Part shown: positions 18,184 through 25,589 of the stretch, piece after piece
Layout of the letters: every line of letters begins with the position of its first letter
Position numbering within the stretch: position 1 is the stretch's first letter
Program-made: the position numbers and the translations under genes
The notes under the pieces: generated by a model
The model's input: the letters and a program-made list of their open reading frames with translations, nothing else
Database searches by the model: none
Told to the model about the DNA's origin: nothing
Assembly: GCF_001983165.1 (NCBI RefSeq)
Contig: NZ_MNPU01000046.1
Coordinates: forward strand, 1-45,267
DNA length: 45,267 nt
Reading direction: 5' to 3'
From: Pseudomonas gessardii
GTDB lineage: Bacteria > Pseudomonadota > Gammaproteobacteria > Pseudomonadales > Pseudomonadaceae

Positions 18184-18290
18184 GATCGTTCCCACGCTCC
18201 GCGTGGGAATGCCTCACTGGACGCTCTGCGTCCGCTTCTGGGACGCGGAGCGTCCGTAGCTGCATTCCCACGCGGAGCGTGGGAACGATC
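18184..18290. repeat. Perfect 29-bp inverted repeat with an inner inverted repeat
   Basis: The arm at 18184-18212 (begins GATCGTTCCCACGCTCCGCG) is exactly complementary to 18262-18290. Inside, GGACGCTCTGCGTCC and GGACGCGGAGCGTCC form further stems. It lies between convergent ppiC and the sugar kinase gene, where it could stop transcription from both sides. It resembles a dispersed Pseudomonas repeat distinct from the GTGGGAGC REPs. Confidence 0.85.
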
Positions 18291-18292
18291 AC

Positions 18293-18332
18293 TGTGGGAG
18301 CCGGGCTTGCCCGCGATCCGCCGCAGGCGGCC
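18293..18332. repeat. Single REP arm plus short hairpin
   Basis: GTGGGAGCCGGGCTTGCCCG (18294-18313) is an unpaired REP arm directly after the 29-bp inverted repeat. CCGCCGCAGGCGG (18319-18331) then forms a 5-bp hairpin touching the 3' end of the sugar kinase gene. Confidence 0.7.
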
Positions 18333-19241
18333 TCATACCCTGGGAATCAGCGCACCCGGAAGCTGGATCACCTGGCTCGCCAACCGATGCCCCGCCAAGG
18401 CTGCCTCCTGCGGCGAACCACCCCTGAGCCTGCTGGCCAGATACGCCGCACTGAACGAATCCCCCGCCGCCGTGGTATCCACCACCTGCTCGACCACCCG
18501 CGCCGGCACCGCAAAACGCTCGCCACCGCAACGGATCAGGCAATCATCCGCCCCACGCTTGAGCACCACCTCCTCGATCCCCGGATAGGCCGCCAACACC
18601 TGCTCGCTGTCGGCATAGCCAAACAACGCACGCTCGTCATCCTCTGTCAGCAAGGCCATATCCACCAGTGCCAACACCTGCCGATAGGCCTCGCGAGCAG
18701 CCTCGACACTGGCCCACAGACGCGGCCGGTAGTTGTTGTCGAACACCACCCGGGCGCCACGCTGGCGAGCCTCAACCAGGGCGGCCAGCAGGCGTACGCG
18801 CCCCACTTCGCCCAAGACCGCCAGGGTGATCCCGCTCAAATACAGCACATCGTAGCTGGGCAAGGCGGCCAGGACCGGTTCGGCCCCTGGCGTGGTGAAG
18901 CAATCGCGCACCGCCGCTTCGTTGCGCCAATAGAGGAATTTGCGCTCGCCATAGGCATCGGTCTGGATGCAGTACAAACCCGGCAGGCGCCCCGGCAAGC
19001 GCTGGACCCTGTCCAGGCCCAGGCCTTCGGCGGCCCATTGCTGGCACATGGCATCGCTGAAACGGTCATCGCCCAGGGCGGTGACGTAATCCACCGTGCT
19101 GCTGGCCCCCAATTCGCGGCGCAGGTAGACGGCGGTGTTCAGGGTGTCGCCGCCGAAGCTCTGTTGCAGGCTGCCGTCGGCGCGGTGTTGCAGTTCGATC
19201 ATGCATTCGCCGATCAGGGCGATGCGCGGGTGTGGGTTCAT
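18333..19241 (-). CDS. kdgK: PfkB-family sugar kinase, 2-keto-3-deoxygluconate kinase-like
   Basis: This 302-aa ribokinase-fold enzyme probably phosphorylates 2-keto-3-deoxygluconate to KDPG. The N terminus IALIGECMIELQ and FGGDTLNTAVYLRR are typical of KdgK proteins (the GGDTLN substrate segment). The C-terminal PfkB signature DTTAAGDSF has the catalytic base Asp261. It is the last gene of a minus-strand set with a PLP-dependent deaminase-like enzyme, an IclR regulator, RidA and an ABC importer. In that setting KDG would come from deamination of an amino sugar acid. Substrate assignment is by family and context. Confidence 0.82.
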   Translation of the reverse strand: MNPHPRIALIGECMIELQHRADGSLQQSFGGDTLNTAVYLRRELGASSTVDYVTALGDDRFSDAMCQQWAAEGLGLDRVQRLPGRLPGLYCIQTDAYGERKFLYWRNEAAVRDCFTTPGAEPVLAALPSYDVLYLSGITLAVLGEVGRVRLLAALVEARQRGARVVFDNNYRPRLWASVEAAREAYRQVLALVDMALLTEDDERALFGYADSEQVLAAYPGIEEVVLKRGADDCLIRCGGERFAVPARVVEQVVDTTAAGDSFSAAYLASRLRGGSPQEAALAGHRLASQVIQLPGALIPRV

Positions 19242-19266
19242 GTTCGGATTCTCGGGTGAGTTTTAG

Positions 19267-19348
19267 GGCCTCATCGCCGGCAAGCCAGCTCTCACATTTG
19301 AATGTATTCACAAATCCAAATGTGGGAGCTGGCTTGCCGGCGATGGCC
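19267..19348. repeat. Paired REP element
   Basis: Inverted arms GGCCTCATCGCCGGCAAGCC and its partner end at GGCGATGGCC, with the GTGGGAGCTGGCTTGCC core in the right arm. It lies between the kinase gene and the PLP-enzyme gene of the same operon direction. Confidence 0.88.
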
Positions 19349-19358
19349 GCGACGCGGT

Positions 19359-20567
19359 CTAGAAACAGGTCTGCAATGCCTCGACCACCTGCAGCTGCTC
19401 ATCCACCAGGCACCCCACCTGCCACTTGTCGAAGGTCAGGCATGGGTGCGAAGTGCCAAAGGCGATGATGTCGCCAATACGCAACTCAACCCCCGGTGCC
19501 ACCGTCATGAATGCATGCTGGTCCATCACCGCCGTGACCTTGCAACCACTCACATCCTCGCCCACCGCCGGCAGCACGCCGGCCTTGTAGCGCTTGAGTG
19601 GCACCGGCAAGCCGGCGTCGTAGGCCACGTCGCGCTTGCCCAGGGCGATCACCGCAAACCCCGGCTGCGGCAACGATTGCACATGGGCCCAGACTTCCAG
19701 GGCCGGGCGCAGGCCTTCGCTGAGGTCGCTGCGCCGGTCCAGCACGCAGCATTGCGCGTCCTTGTAGATACCATGGTCGTGGGCCACATAGCTGCCGGGG
19801 CGCAGTACGCTGAGGAAGCGCCCCTCGGCGTTTTGCGCGGCGAAAGACTCGGCGATCAAGTCATACCAGGCCGAACCCGAGGCAGTGATGATCGGCTTGC
19901 CCAGGTCGAAGGCGCCACTGTCCTGCATCGCCACCGCCAGGCGCACCAGGGACGCGGCAAACTCGCGGATACCGCGGATGGCATGCTCACCGTGGATCAC
20001 CCCTTCGTAGCCTTCGATCCCGGTAAGCGCCAGGGCCGGCTGGGCCTTGATTGCCCGCGCCAGGTCCAGCACCTCTTGCTCGCTGCGGCAACCGCAGCGG
20101 CCGCCGACCACGCCGTATTCGATCATCACATTCAGGCGCAGGCCACGGGCGGCGAAGAATGCGCCCAGGTCGGCCACGTTGTCCGGGTGGTCGACCAGGC
20201 AATGGAAGTCAAAGCCGGGGTCGGCCAGCAGCTCGGCGATCAACGCCATGTTCGGCGCGCCCACCAGTTGGTTGGCCATCAACACCCGACGCACGCCACC
20301 GGCGTAGGCCGCGCGGGTCTGCACCGCGGTGGCCAGGGTGATGCCCCAGGCGCCTTGTGCCAACTGACGCTGGAACAGCGCCGGCATCATGCTGGTCTTG
20401 CCATGGGGCGCCAGTTGCGCGCCGCTGTGGCTGACAAAATCCTGCATCCAGCGGATGTTGTGTTCCAGTGCCGCGCGGTGCAGCACCAGGGCGGGCAGGC
20501 TGACGTCGCGTACCAGGTGGGCACCGCTGGCGGCGGCGCCTTTTTCAACGGCATTGAAGGCAGACAT
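19359..20567 (-). CDS. Fold-type III PLP enzyme, D-threonine aldolase/DSD1-like; probable D-glucosaminate dehydratase
   Basis: A 402-aa cytoplasmic enzyme with an N-terminal alanine-racemase-like barrel. The PLP lysine is Lys57 in LAPHGKTSM. The C-terminal domain shows the metal-site pattern of D-threonine aldolase and D-serine dehydratase (DQHAF and TSHPC). Automatic tools would call it an amino acid deaminase or D-threonine aldolase. The P. fluorescens D-glucosaminate dehydratase is known to be PLP- and Mn2+-dependent with aldolase side activity. The KDG kinase-like gene downstream and the ABC importer upstream fit that reaction: D-glucosaminate to KDG plus ammonia. ACGGAGTAACCCC precedes the ATG. 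Fold and cofactor are certain; substrate is inferred. Confidence 0.75.
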   Translation of the reverse strand: MSAFNAVEKGAAASGAHLVRDVSLPALVLHRAALEHNIRWMQDFVSHSGAQLAPHGKTSMMPALFQRQLAQGAWGITLATAVQTRAAYAGGVRRVLMANQLVGAPNMALIAELLADPGFDFHCLVDHPDNVADLGAFFAARGLRLNVMIEYGVVGGRCGCRSEQEVLDLARAIKAQPALALTGIEGYEGVIHGEHAIRGIREFAASLVRLAVAMQDSGAFDLGKPIITASGSAWYDLIAESFAAQNAEGRFLSVLRPGSYVAHDHGIYKDAQCCVLDRRSDLSEGLRPALEVWAHVQSLPQPGFAVIALGKRDVAYDAGLPVPLKRYKAGVLPAVGEDVSGCKVTAVMDQHAFMTVAPGVELRIGDIIAFGTSHPCLTFDKWQVGCLVDEQLQVVEALQTCF

Positions 20568-20584
20568 GGGGTTACTCCGTTTCG

Positions 20585-21361
20585 CTATTCATTGATGCGA
20601 CGGGCCAGGGTGTTGGCGCTTTCGATCAGCACCCGGCGGTAGTCGTCGTAATTGTTCTTGGCGTCGGCCCGTGGGGCGACGATACACAGGGTCGCAATGG
20701 CGACGCCCTGGGCATCGCGCACCGGGGCGGCAAAGCAGTGGGTAAAGGTGTCGGCGACACTGTCGAAGGAAAAGAAACCATCGAGGCTGGCCTGGCGAAT
20801 CTGCCCGAGGAAGGTCGCCAGGGGCAGGCGCTGGCCATCCGGCAGGATAAAGTCGTCGTGGTCGATCAGCTCGATGATCTGCTGGTCGCTCAAATGCCCC
20901 AGCAACAAGCGCCCGGAAGCGGTCCAGGGAATCGGCGCGTTTTCACCGATATCCGAAGAAATCCGGAAATGCCGCTCGCCCTCGCGCATCAACGCCACCG
21001 TGTACTTGCGCCCGTTGAGCAGGCACATTTGCGCGGTCTCGCGGGTTTGCCTGACGATCGCCTGCAAGGCGTGATCGGCCTCGCGGGTCAGGTCGAAATG
21101 GCGCAAGTGGGCCTGGCCGAGGAAGTACAACTGGCGTCCCAGGTACACATGCCCGTCCTTGCCCACGGCTTCGAGAATCCGTCGCTCCAGCAGGGAGGCG
21201 ACCAGTTCGTAGACCGTGGACTTGGGGCTGCCGATACCACTGGCGATATCGTTGGGGCGCAGGGGCTGGCCGACTTCCTTGAGAAAATCAAGGATATCGA
21301 ACGCCCGGTCCAGGCCCTTTGCGCGGCGTTTGATGGTGTCTTCGGTCATGGCGGTCTTCAT
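20585..21361 (-). CDS. IclR-family transcriptional regulator
   Basis: A 258-aa regulator. The N-terminal winged helix (LDRAFDILDFLKEVGQPLRP, then IASGIGSPKSTVYELVASLL) is followed by an IclR effector domain ending APRADAKNNYDDYRRVLIES. The ORF starts at 21361; an internal ATG at 21349 (MTEDTIKRR) is equally plausible, and neither has a strong ribosome binding site. It lies 17 bases before the PLP-enzyme gene on the same strand, so the regulator is inside the catabolic set it probably controls. Candidate operators are the TTATTCCG repeats upstream of the transporter operon (24943-24984). Confidence 0.9.
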   Translation of the reverse strand: MKTAMTEDTIKRRAKGLDRAFDILDFLKEVGQPLRPNDIASGIGSPKSTVYELVASLLERRILEAVGKDGHVYLGRQLYFLGQAHLRHFDLTREADHALQAIVRQTRETAQMCLLNGRKYTVALMREGERHFRISSDIGENAPIPWTASGRLLLGHLSDQQIIELIDHDDFILPDGQRLPLATFLGQIRQASLDGFFSFDSVADTFTHCFAAPVRDAQGVAIATLCIVAPRADAKNNYDDYRRVLIESANTLARRINE

Positions 21362-21395
21362 TAGCGTAAGAGGTCCATGTAAGAGCAGGGCTTTT

Positions 21396-21482
21396 GTGGG
21401 AGCAGGCTTGCCCGCGATAGCGGTGTATCAGCCAACTATTTAGCGACTGACACTATGCTATCGCGGGCAAGCCCGCTCCCAC
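21396..21482. repeat. Paired REP element
   Basis: Inverted arms, GTGGGAGCAGGCTTGCCCGC on the left and its partner ending in CCCGCTCCCAC on the right. It sits between ridA and the IclR gene on the same strand. Confidence 0.9.
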
Positions 21483-21528
21483 CCAAACCCAGTCCACATT
21501 GGATTTGTGTGGTCTTGAAGTCAGGCAT

Positions 21529-21918
21529 TCAGCCTTTTTTCTTGTAGGCCACGCAATCGATCTCGACCTTGCAATCGACCATCATGTTCGCTTGCACACA
21601 GGCCCGCGCCGGGGCGTGTTCGGGGGTGAAGTACTCGCCGAAGACCTTGTTGAAACTCCAGAAATCCCGGGGGTCTTCCAGCCATACACCGACCCGGACC
21701 ACGTCTTTGAGCCCATAGCCGGCCTCTGCAAGGATCGCCACGACGTTCTTCATGGTCTGGTGGGTCTGCTCGACAATCCCGCCATTGATGATCTCACCGT
21801 CCACCGCCGGCACCTGGCCCGACACGTACAACCAGCCATCCGCCTCCACCGCACGGGCGAATGGGCGGGGTTGGCCACCACCGGCGGTGCTGCCGGCGCC
21901 GTAACGAGTAATGCTCAT
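21529..21918 (-). CDS. RidA-family enamine/imine deaminase
   Basis: A 129-aa RidA/YjgF protein that hydrolyses reactive enamine and imine intermediates released by PLP enzymes. Family features include YVSGQVPAVDGEIINGG near the N terminus and the substrate-anchoring Arg in HAPARACVQANMMVD. AAGGAGC lies before the ATG. It sits between the ABC importer and the PLP-dependent deaminase-like enzyme, the chemistry for which RidA proteins are known, and only 15 bases from the ATPase gene. Confidence 0.92.
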   Translation of the reverse strand: MSITRYGAGSTAGGGQPRPFARAVEADGWLYVSGQVPAVDGEIINGGIVEQTHQTMKNVVAILAEAGYGLKDVVRVGVWLEDPRDFWSFNKVFGEYFTPEHAPARACVQANMMVDCKVEIDCVAYKKKG

Positions 21919-21933
21919 AAAGTTGCTCCTTGA

Positions 21934-22701
21934 TTAAAACCGAATATTTTTCAGAAATTCCGCCAGGCGTGGCGATTGCGGGCGCTCGAAGATGTCTTGG
22001 GGCGGCCCCTGCTCTTCAATCCGCCCCTGGTTCATAAACACGATAGTGTCCGAGACCTCGTAGGCAAAGCGCATTTCGTGGGTCACCAGCAACATGGTCA
22101 TGCCCTCTTGCGCCAGGCCCTTGATCACACTGAGCACTTCGCCGACCAACTCCGGGTCCAGCGCCGAGGTCACTTCGTCGAACAGCATCAGGCTGGGGTT
22201 CATCGCAATCGCCCGGGCAATCGCCACCCGCTGTTGCTGACCGCCGGACAACTGACCGGGGAAGTGGTTGCGCCGTTCCAGCAGGCCGACGCGCTCCAGC
22301 CATTTTTCCGCCAAGGCCACTGCCTCGTCCTTGCCCATATGCTTGACCTTGAGCAGGCCCAGGGTGACGTTTTGCAACGCGCTCAGATGGGGGAACAGGT
22401 TGAATTGCTGGAACGCCATGCCGGTCATGGCGCGGTGCTGGGCGATGAGTTTTTCCGGGTGGCGCACGCGCTTGCCGGCAATTTCACGATAGCCAATGGA
22501 CTCACCATCGAGGGTGATCTGCCCGCCCTGGAACTCCTCCAGCAGGTTGACGCAGCGCAGCAGCGTGGTCTTGCCCGAGCCGCTGGAGCCGATCAACGTC
22601 ACCACATTGCCGCGCTGTAGCGACAGGTCGACGCCCTTGAGGACTTCCACCGCGCCGTATTGCTTGCGCAGGCCGCTGATGTTGAGCAAGGGTTGATTCA
22701 T
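21934..22701 (-). CDS. Polar amino-acid type ABC transporter, ATPase
   Basis: A 255-aa ATPase of the GlnQ/HisP type: Walker A GSSGSGKTTLLRC, signature LSGGQQQRVAIARAI, Walker B LMLFDEVTSALDPEL and the family-typical MTMLLVTHEMRFA. It energises the permease pair encoded at 22698 and 23361. The ATG overlaps the stop of the upstream permease by 4 bases. Context suggests the solute is an amino sugar acid (D-glucosaminate) rather than a common amino acid. Confidence 0.92.
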   Translation of the reverse strand: MNQPLLNISGLRKQYGAVEVLKGVDLSLQRGNVVTLIGSSGSGKTTLLRCVNLLEEFQGGQITLDGESIGYREIAGKRVRHPEKLIAQHRAMTGMAFQQFNLFPHLSALQNVTLGLLKVKHMGKDEAVALAEKWLERVGLLERRNHFPGQLSGGQQQRVAIARAIAMNPSLMLFDEVTSALDPELVGEVLSVIKGLAQEGMTMLLVTHEMRFAYEVSDTIVFMNQGRIEEQGPPQDIFERPQSPRLAEFLKNIRF

Positions 22702-23348
22702 GGCAAGGCCACCCGTTTTTCAATGTAGCGCCCGAATAACTCGATGGCGTAGTTGATGACAAAGAACAGAAAACCGGCGAACAGGTAGAACTCCAGGGTC
22801 ATAAAGGTCCGGGCGATGACTTGCTGGGTGCTCAACAGCAACTCGGCAACGCCGATCACCGACAGCAGGGTCGAGGCCTTGACGATCTCGGTGGAGGAAT
22901 TGACCCAGGTTGGCAAAATCTGCCGCAACGCCTGGGGCAACAGCACATAGCCCAGGGACTGGTAGAAACTCAGGCCAATGGCCTTGCCGGCCTCCAGTTG
23001 CCCACGGGGAATGGCTTGCAGCGCACCGCGCACAATCTCGGCGACATGGGAGCCGCAAAACAGCGTGAGGCCCAGGGCGCCGGCCTGGAACGCACCGATC
23101 TGCCAGCCCAGAGCCGGCGCCATATAGAAGCAGGCCAGCACCAGCACAAACACCGGAGTGCCGCGGATCAGGTCGACGTACAGGCGAAATGGCGCGCGCA
23201 TCCAGAACTTGCCGTAGGTCAGCACCAGCCCGGCGACGATGCCGATCAGGGTGCCGAAAATAATCGCCAGCACCGAGCAATACACGCTGGTCTGGAACCC
23301 GGCCCACAGGGTTGTCCGGGCAATCCACAACTCATGCAGCCAATCCAT
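22698..23348 (-). CDS. Polar amino-acid type ABC transporter, permease 1
   Basis: A 216-aa inner-membrane permease of the HisM/GlnP type with about five membrane segments. The first is SVYCSVLAIIFGTLIGIVAG; the EAA loop is in GKAIGLSFYQSLGYVLLPQAL. GAGGGGGTC before the ATG gives a good ribosome binding site. It overlaps the ATPase gene by 4 bases and follows permease 2 by 12 bases. Confidence 0.9.
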   Translation of the reverse strand: MDWLHELWIARTTLWAGFQTSVYCSVLAIIFGTLIGIVAGLVLTYGKFWMRAPFRLYVDLIRGTPVFVLVLACFYMAPALGWQIGAFQAGALGLTLFCGSHVAEIVRGALQAIPRGQLEAGKAIGLSFYQSLGYVLLPQALRQILPTWVNSSTEIVKASTLLSVIGVAELLLSTQQVIARTFMTLEFYLFAGFLFFVINYAIELFGRYIEKRVALP

Positions 23349-23360
23349 GGAGACCCCCTC

Positions 23361-24023
23361 TTAGCGACGGATCGCCAGGCGCTGTTCCAGGTATCGGAGC
23401 AGCATGGCGATGAGATAGCAGGCAGCCACGTAGAGCGCGGTCGTCACCAGCCAGGTTTCAATCACCCGGTAGCTTTCGACGTTGATCTTGCGGGCGTAAT
23501 AGGTCAGCTCCGGCACGGCAATCGCCGCCGCCAGGGAGGTGTCCTTGAACAGCGAGATAAAGTTGTTCGACAGCGCCGGCAGCACGTTGCGCAGCATCAC
23601 CGGCACCGTGATGTAAGCGCGGATCTGCCACTCCCCCAGGCCAATCGCCAGGCCGGCTTCGCGCAGGCCCTTGGGAATATTCAACAGGCCGGCACGGAAC
23701 ACTTCGGTCAGGTAGGCCCCGGCGTACAGCGACAGGGTGATGATGAACGAGGGGATCTTGTCCAGGCGGATGCCCAAACTGGGCAAGGCAAAGTAGATCA
23801 ACAGGATCAGCACCAGGATCGGCGTGTTGCGCACCACCGTCACATACACCGAGGCCAGAATCCGCAGCGCACGGTGCCTGGACAGCATGGCAAAAGCCAT
23901 CAACAGGCCGATCACGCAGCCGATGGCAATCGACAGCAAGGCCAGTTGCAGGCCCAGGCCGAGCCCCGCCAGCAAGGTGTCGAAATCGCGCCAGACTGCG
24001 GCAAAATTCAACTGATAGTTCAT
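23361..24023 (-). CDS. Polar amino-acid type ABC transporter, permease 2
   Basis: A 220-aa HisQ/GlnP-type permease pairing with the one at 22698. Membrane segments include LALLSIAIGCVIGLLMAFAM and LVLILLIYFALPSLG; the ATPase-docking loop is REAGLAIGLGEWQIRAYITV. I start at ATG 24023 (MNYQLNFAAVW); the open frame to 24128 overlaps the 3' end of the binding-protein gene and is not typical of the family. Confidence 0.9.
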   Translation of the reverse strand: MNYQLNFAAVWRDFDTLLAGLGLGLQLALLSIAIGCVIGLLMAFAMLSRHRALRILASVYVTVVRNTPILVLILLIYFALPSLGIRLDKIPSFIITLSLYAGAYLTEVFRAGLLNIPKGLREAGLAIGLGEWQIRAYITVPVMLRNVLPALSNNFISLFKDTSLAAAIAVPELTYYARKINVESYRVIETWLVTTALYVAACYLIAMLLRYLEQRLAIRR

Positions 24024-24075
24024 GCTCGGCACTACCTTCAGCGGGGCGCCCGTTGCGACGCCCCGCGCTCGACAA

Positions 24076-24921
24076 TCATTTGAATTCCACCGGAAAACCA
24101 ATCGCCGGGGTCGGCAGATCGACGCCAAACCACTGCTTGAACGAGGCCGCGTAGGTGGGGAACTCGACGCCGGTCATGGCTTCATGCAGGGCGGTGTTGA
24201 CGAAGTTCAGCCAGTCCTGGTCGCCACGCTTGACCGCGCACGCGTAGGTTTGCGGGCTCCAGGCGTAGCTCGGGCTGCGGTAGCGCCCGGGGTTCTGCAC
24301 CATCAGGTACTTGACCGAGGACTGGTCGGTGGCGGCGGCGTCGGCACGCCCGGAGTTCACCGCCTGGTACATCAGGTCGACGCTGTCGTATTGGTCGACC
24401 TTGGCCTTGGGCAGCGCCTGGTGCACCAGTTCTTCGGCGTAGACGTTTTGCAGCACCGCCACGGTGACGCCATCGCCCGCGGCCTGCAGGTCTTCGATTT
24501 GCTGGTATTGGCTGTTGGCCGGCAACAGCAGGCCCACGCCTTCGCGGTAGTACGGCAGGGTAAACGCCACCTGCTGCGCGCGGCTGGCGGTGACGGTGAT
24601 GAACTGGCAGCTCATGTCGACTTTGTTGGTCAACAGGTTGGGGATGCGCGCATCGGACGACTGCACCACAAACTCGACCTTGCTCGGATCGTTAAACAGG
24701 CCCTTGGCGACAATGCGCCCGATATCGATATCGAACCCCTGCAACTTGCCATCCGCGCCCTGGAAATGCCACGGCGCATTGGTACTGCCGGTACCGACAA
24801 TCAGATGCCCACGCTTAAGCACGTCATCGAGCTTGCTGTCGGCCTGCACCTGGCTGGCGAGGGACACGGCGGCGACAAAGAGAAAAACACCGGCTTTTAA
24901 CAGGGAGGGTCGGCGATGCAT
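24076..24921 (-). CDS. Polar amino-acid type ABC transporter, periplasmic binding protein
   Basis: A family-3 solute-binding protein of 281 aa. The signal peptide covers roughly residues 1-28 (LLKAGVFLFVAAVSLASQVQA, cleaved before DSKLD). The mature protein has KLDDVLKRGHLIVGTGSTNA, GFDIDIGRIVAKGL and SVDLMYQAVNSGRADAAATD, all family marks. I take the ATG at 24921 because GGAG lies 8 bases upstream; an ATG at 24930 is possible. First gene of the minus-strand operon, directly behind the inverted TTATTCCG repeats. The solute is inferred from the operon, not from binding residues. Confidence 0.9.
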   Translation of the reverse strand: MHRRPSLLKAGVFLFVAAVSLASQVQADSKLDDVLKRGHLIVGTGSTNAPWHFQGADGKLQGFDIDIGRIVAKGLFNDPSKVEFVVQSSDARIPNLLTNKVDMSCQFITVTASRAQQVAFTLPYYREGVGLLLPANSQYQQIEDLQAAGDGVTVAVLQNVYAEELVHQALPKAKVDQYDSVDLMYQAVNSGRADAAATDQSSVKYLMVQNPGRYRSPSYAWSPQTYACAVKRGDQDWLNFVNTALHEAMTGVEFPTYAASFKQWFGVDLPTPAIGFPVEFK

Positions 24922-24942
24922 GGCAAGCACTCCAAGGGTTAT

Positions 24943-24984
24943 TTATTCCGCTATACCGGAATAAGGTATGCAATAGCGGAATAA
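24943..24984. promoter_or_regulatory. Candidate IclR operator: three TTATTCCG half-sites
   Basis: TTATTCCGCTAT (24943-24954) and ATAGCGGAATAA (24973-24984) form a perfect 12-bp inverted repeat. A third half-site CGGAATAA (24957-24964) lies between them and pairs with the first as TTATTCCG-N6-CGGAATAA. IclR-type regulators often bind TTCCG/CGGAA dyads, and an IclR gene lies in the operon. The repeat ends 22 bases before the binding-protein ATG, where it would block or position RNA polymerase. Confidence 0.65.
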
Positions 24985-25226
24985 ACAGCAGAAAGTGTGC
25001 CACAGCCCGTAACAGAAGAATATTGGAGGGTTAAAGTTGTTTTAAATCAGATAGATAGAAATACACCGACAACCCGGGCCCCGCCCGTGACAGCAGGCAC
25101 ACTGCTACCGTGCACCCCAATCCGTAGCGATCCGTCACATTGGCGTGCGCTACCTGTGAATTCTGACAGTAGACCGCCTGGCCCACCCGGCTTAGGGTTT
25201 GGCCACAGGCCTATAAGGAGAGTGTC

Positions 25227-25589
25227 ATGGGGTTGATCAACACGGTGATCGACGACGCGGATGCGTATAGACGGGCGCTGCAGACACCCCGCACGGTGTT
25301 CATGCTCTTTGTATCGCCCCAGTGCCCGGCGTGCGGCGCGGCCAAGCCACTGTTCAGCAAAGTGGCCAGCCGTTATCGCCGCCAGGCAGCCCTTTATGTA
25401 CTCGATACGAGCCAGACCCCACGGCATCCCGAGGTCACCGGCACGCCGACGCTGCTGATCCTGAAAAACGGCAGGCTGGTGGAGAAACTCAAGGGGTTCG
25501 GCCCCTGGGAGACCCAGGAGCAGACCCTGAAGAAAACCTTCGAGCGGCACACCCGTGGCGTGCCGACCAAAAGGGCCAGGCCCCGTTAA
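25227..25589 (+). CDS. Thioredoxin-fold protein with CPAC active site
   Basis: A 120-aa thioredoxin-like protein without a signal peptide. The redox motif is CPAC within FVSPQCPACGAAKPLF (about residues 29-44). The cis-proline loop is VTGTPTLLILKNGRL. The charged tail GVPTKRARPR is unusual for a classical thioredoxin. GGAG lies before the ATG. It is divergent from the glucosaminate-type transporter operon. Its 3' end overlaps the convergent TerC-family gene by 4 bases. The partner is unknown. Confidence 0.85.
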   Translation: MGLINTVIDDADAYRRALQTPRTVFMLFVSPQCPACGAAKPLFSKVASRYRRQAALYVLDTSQTPRHPEVTGTPTLLILKNGRLVEKLKGFGPWETQEQTLKKTFERHTRGVPTKRARPR

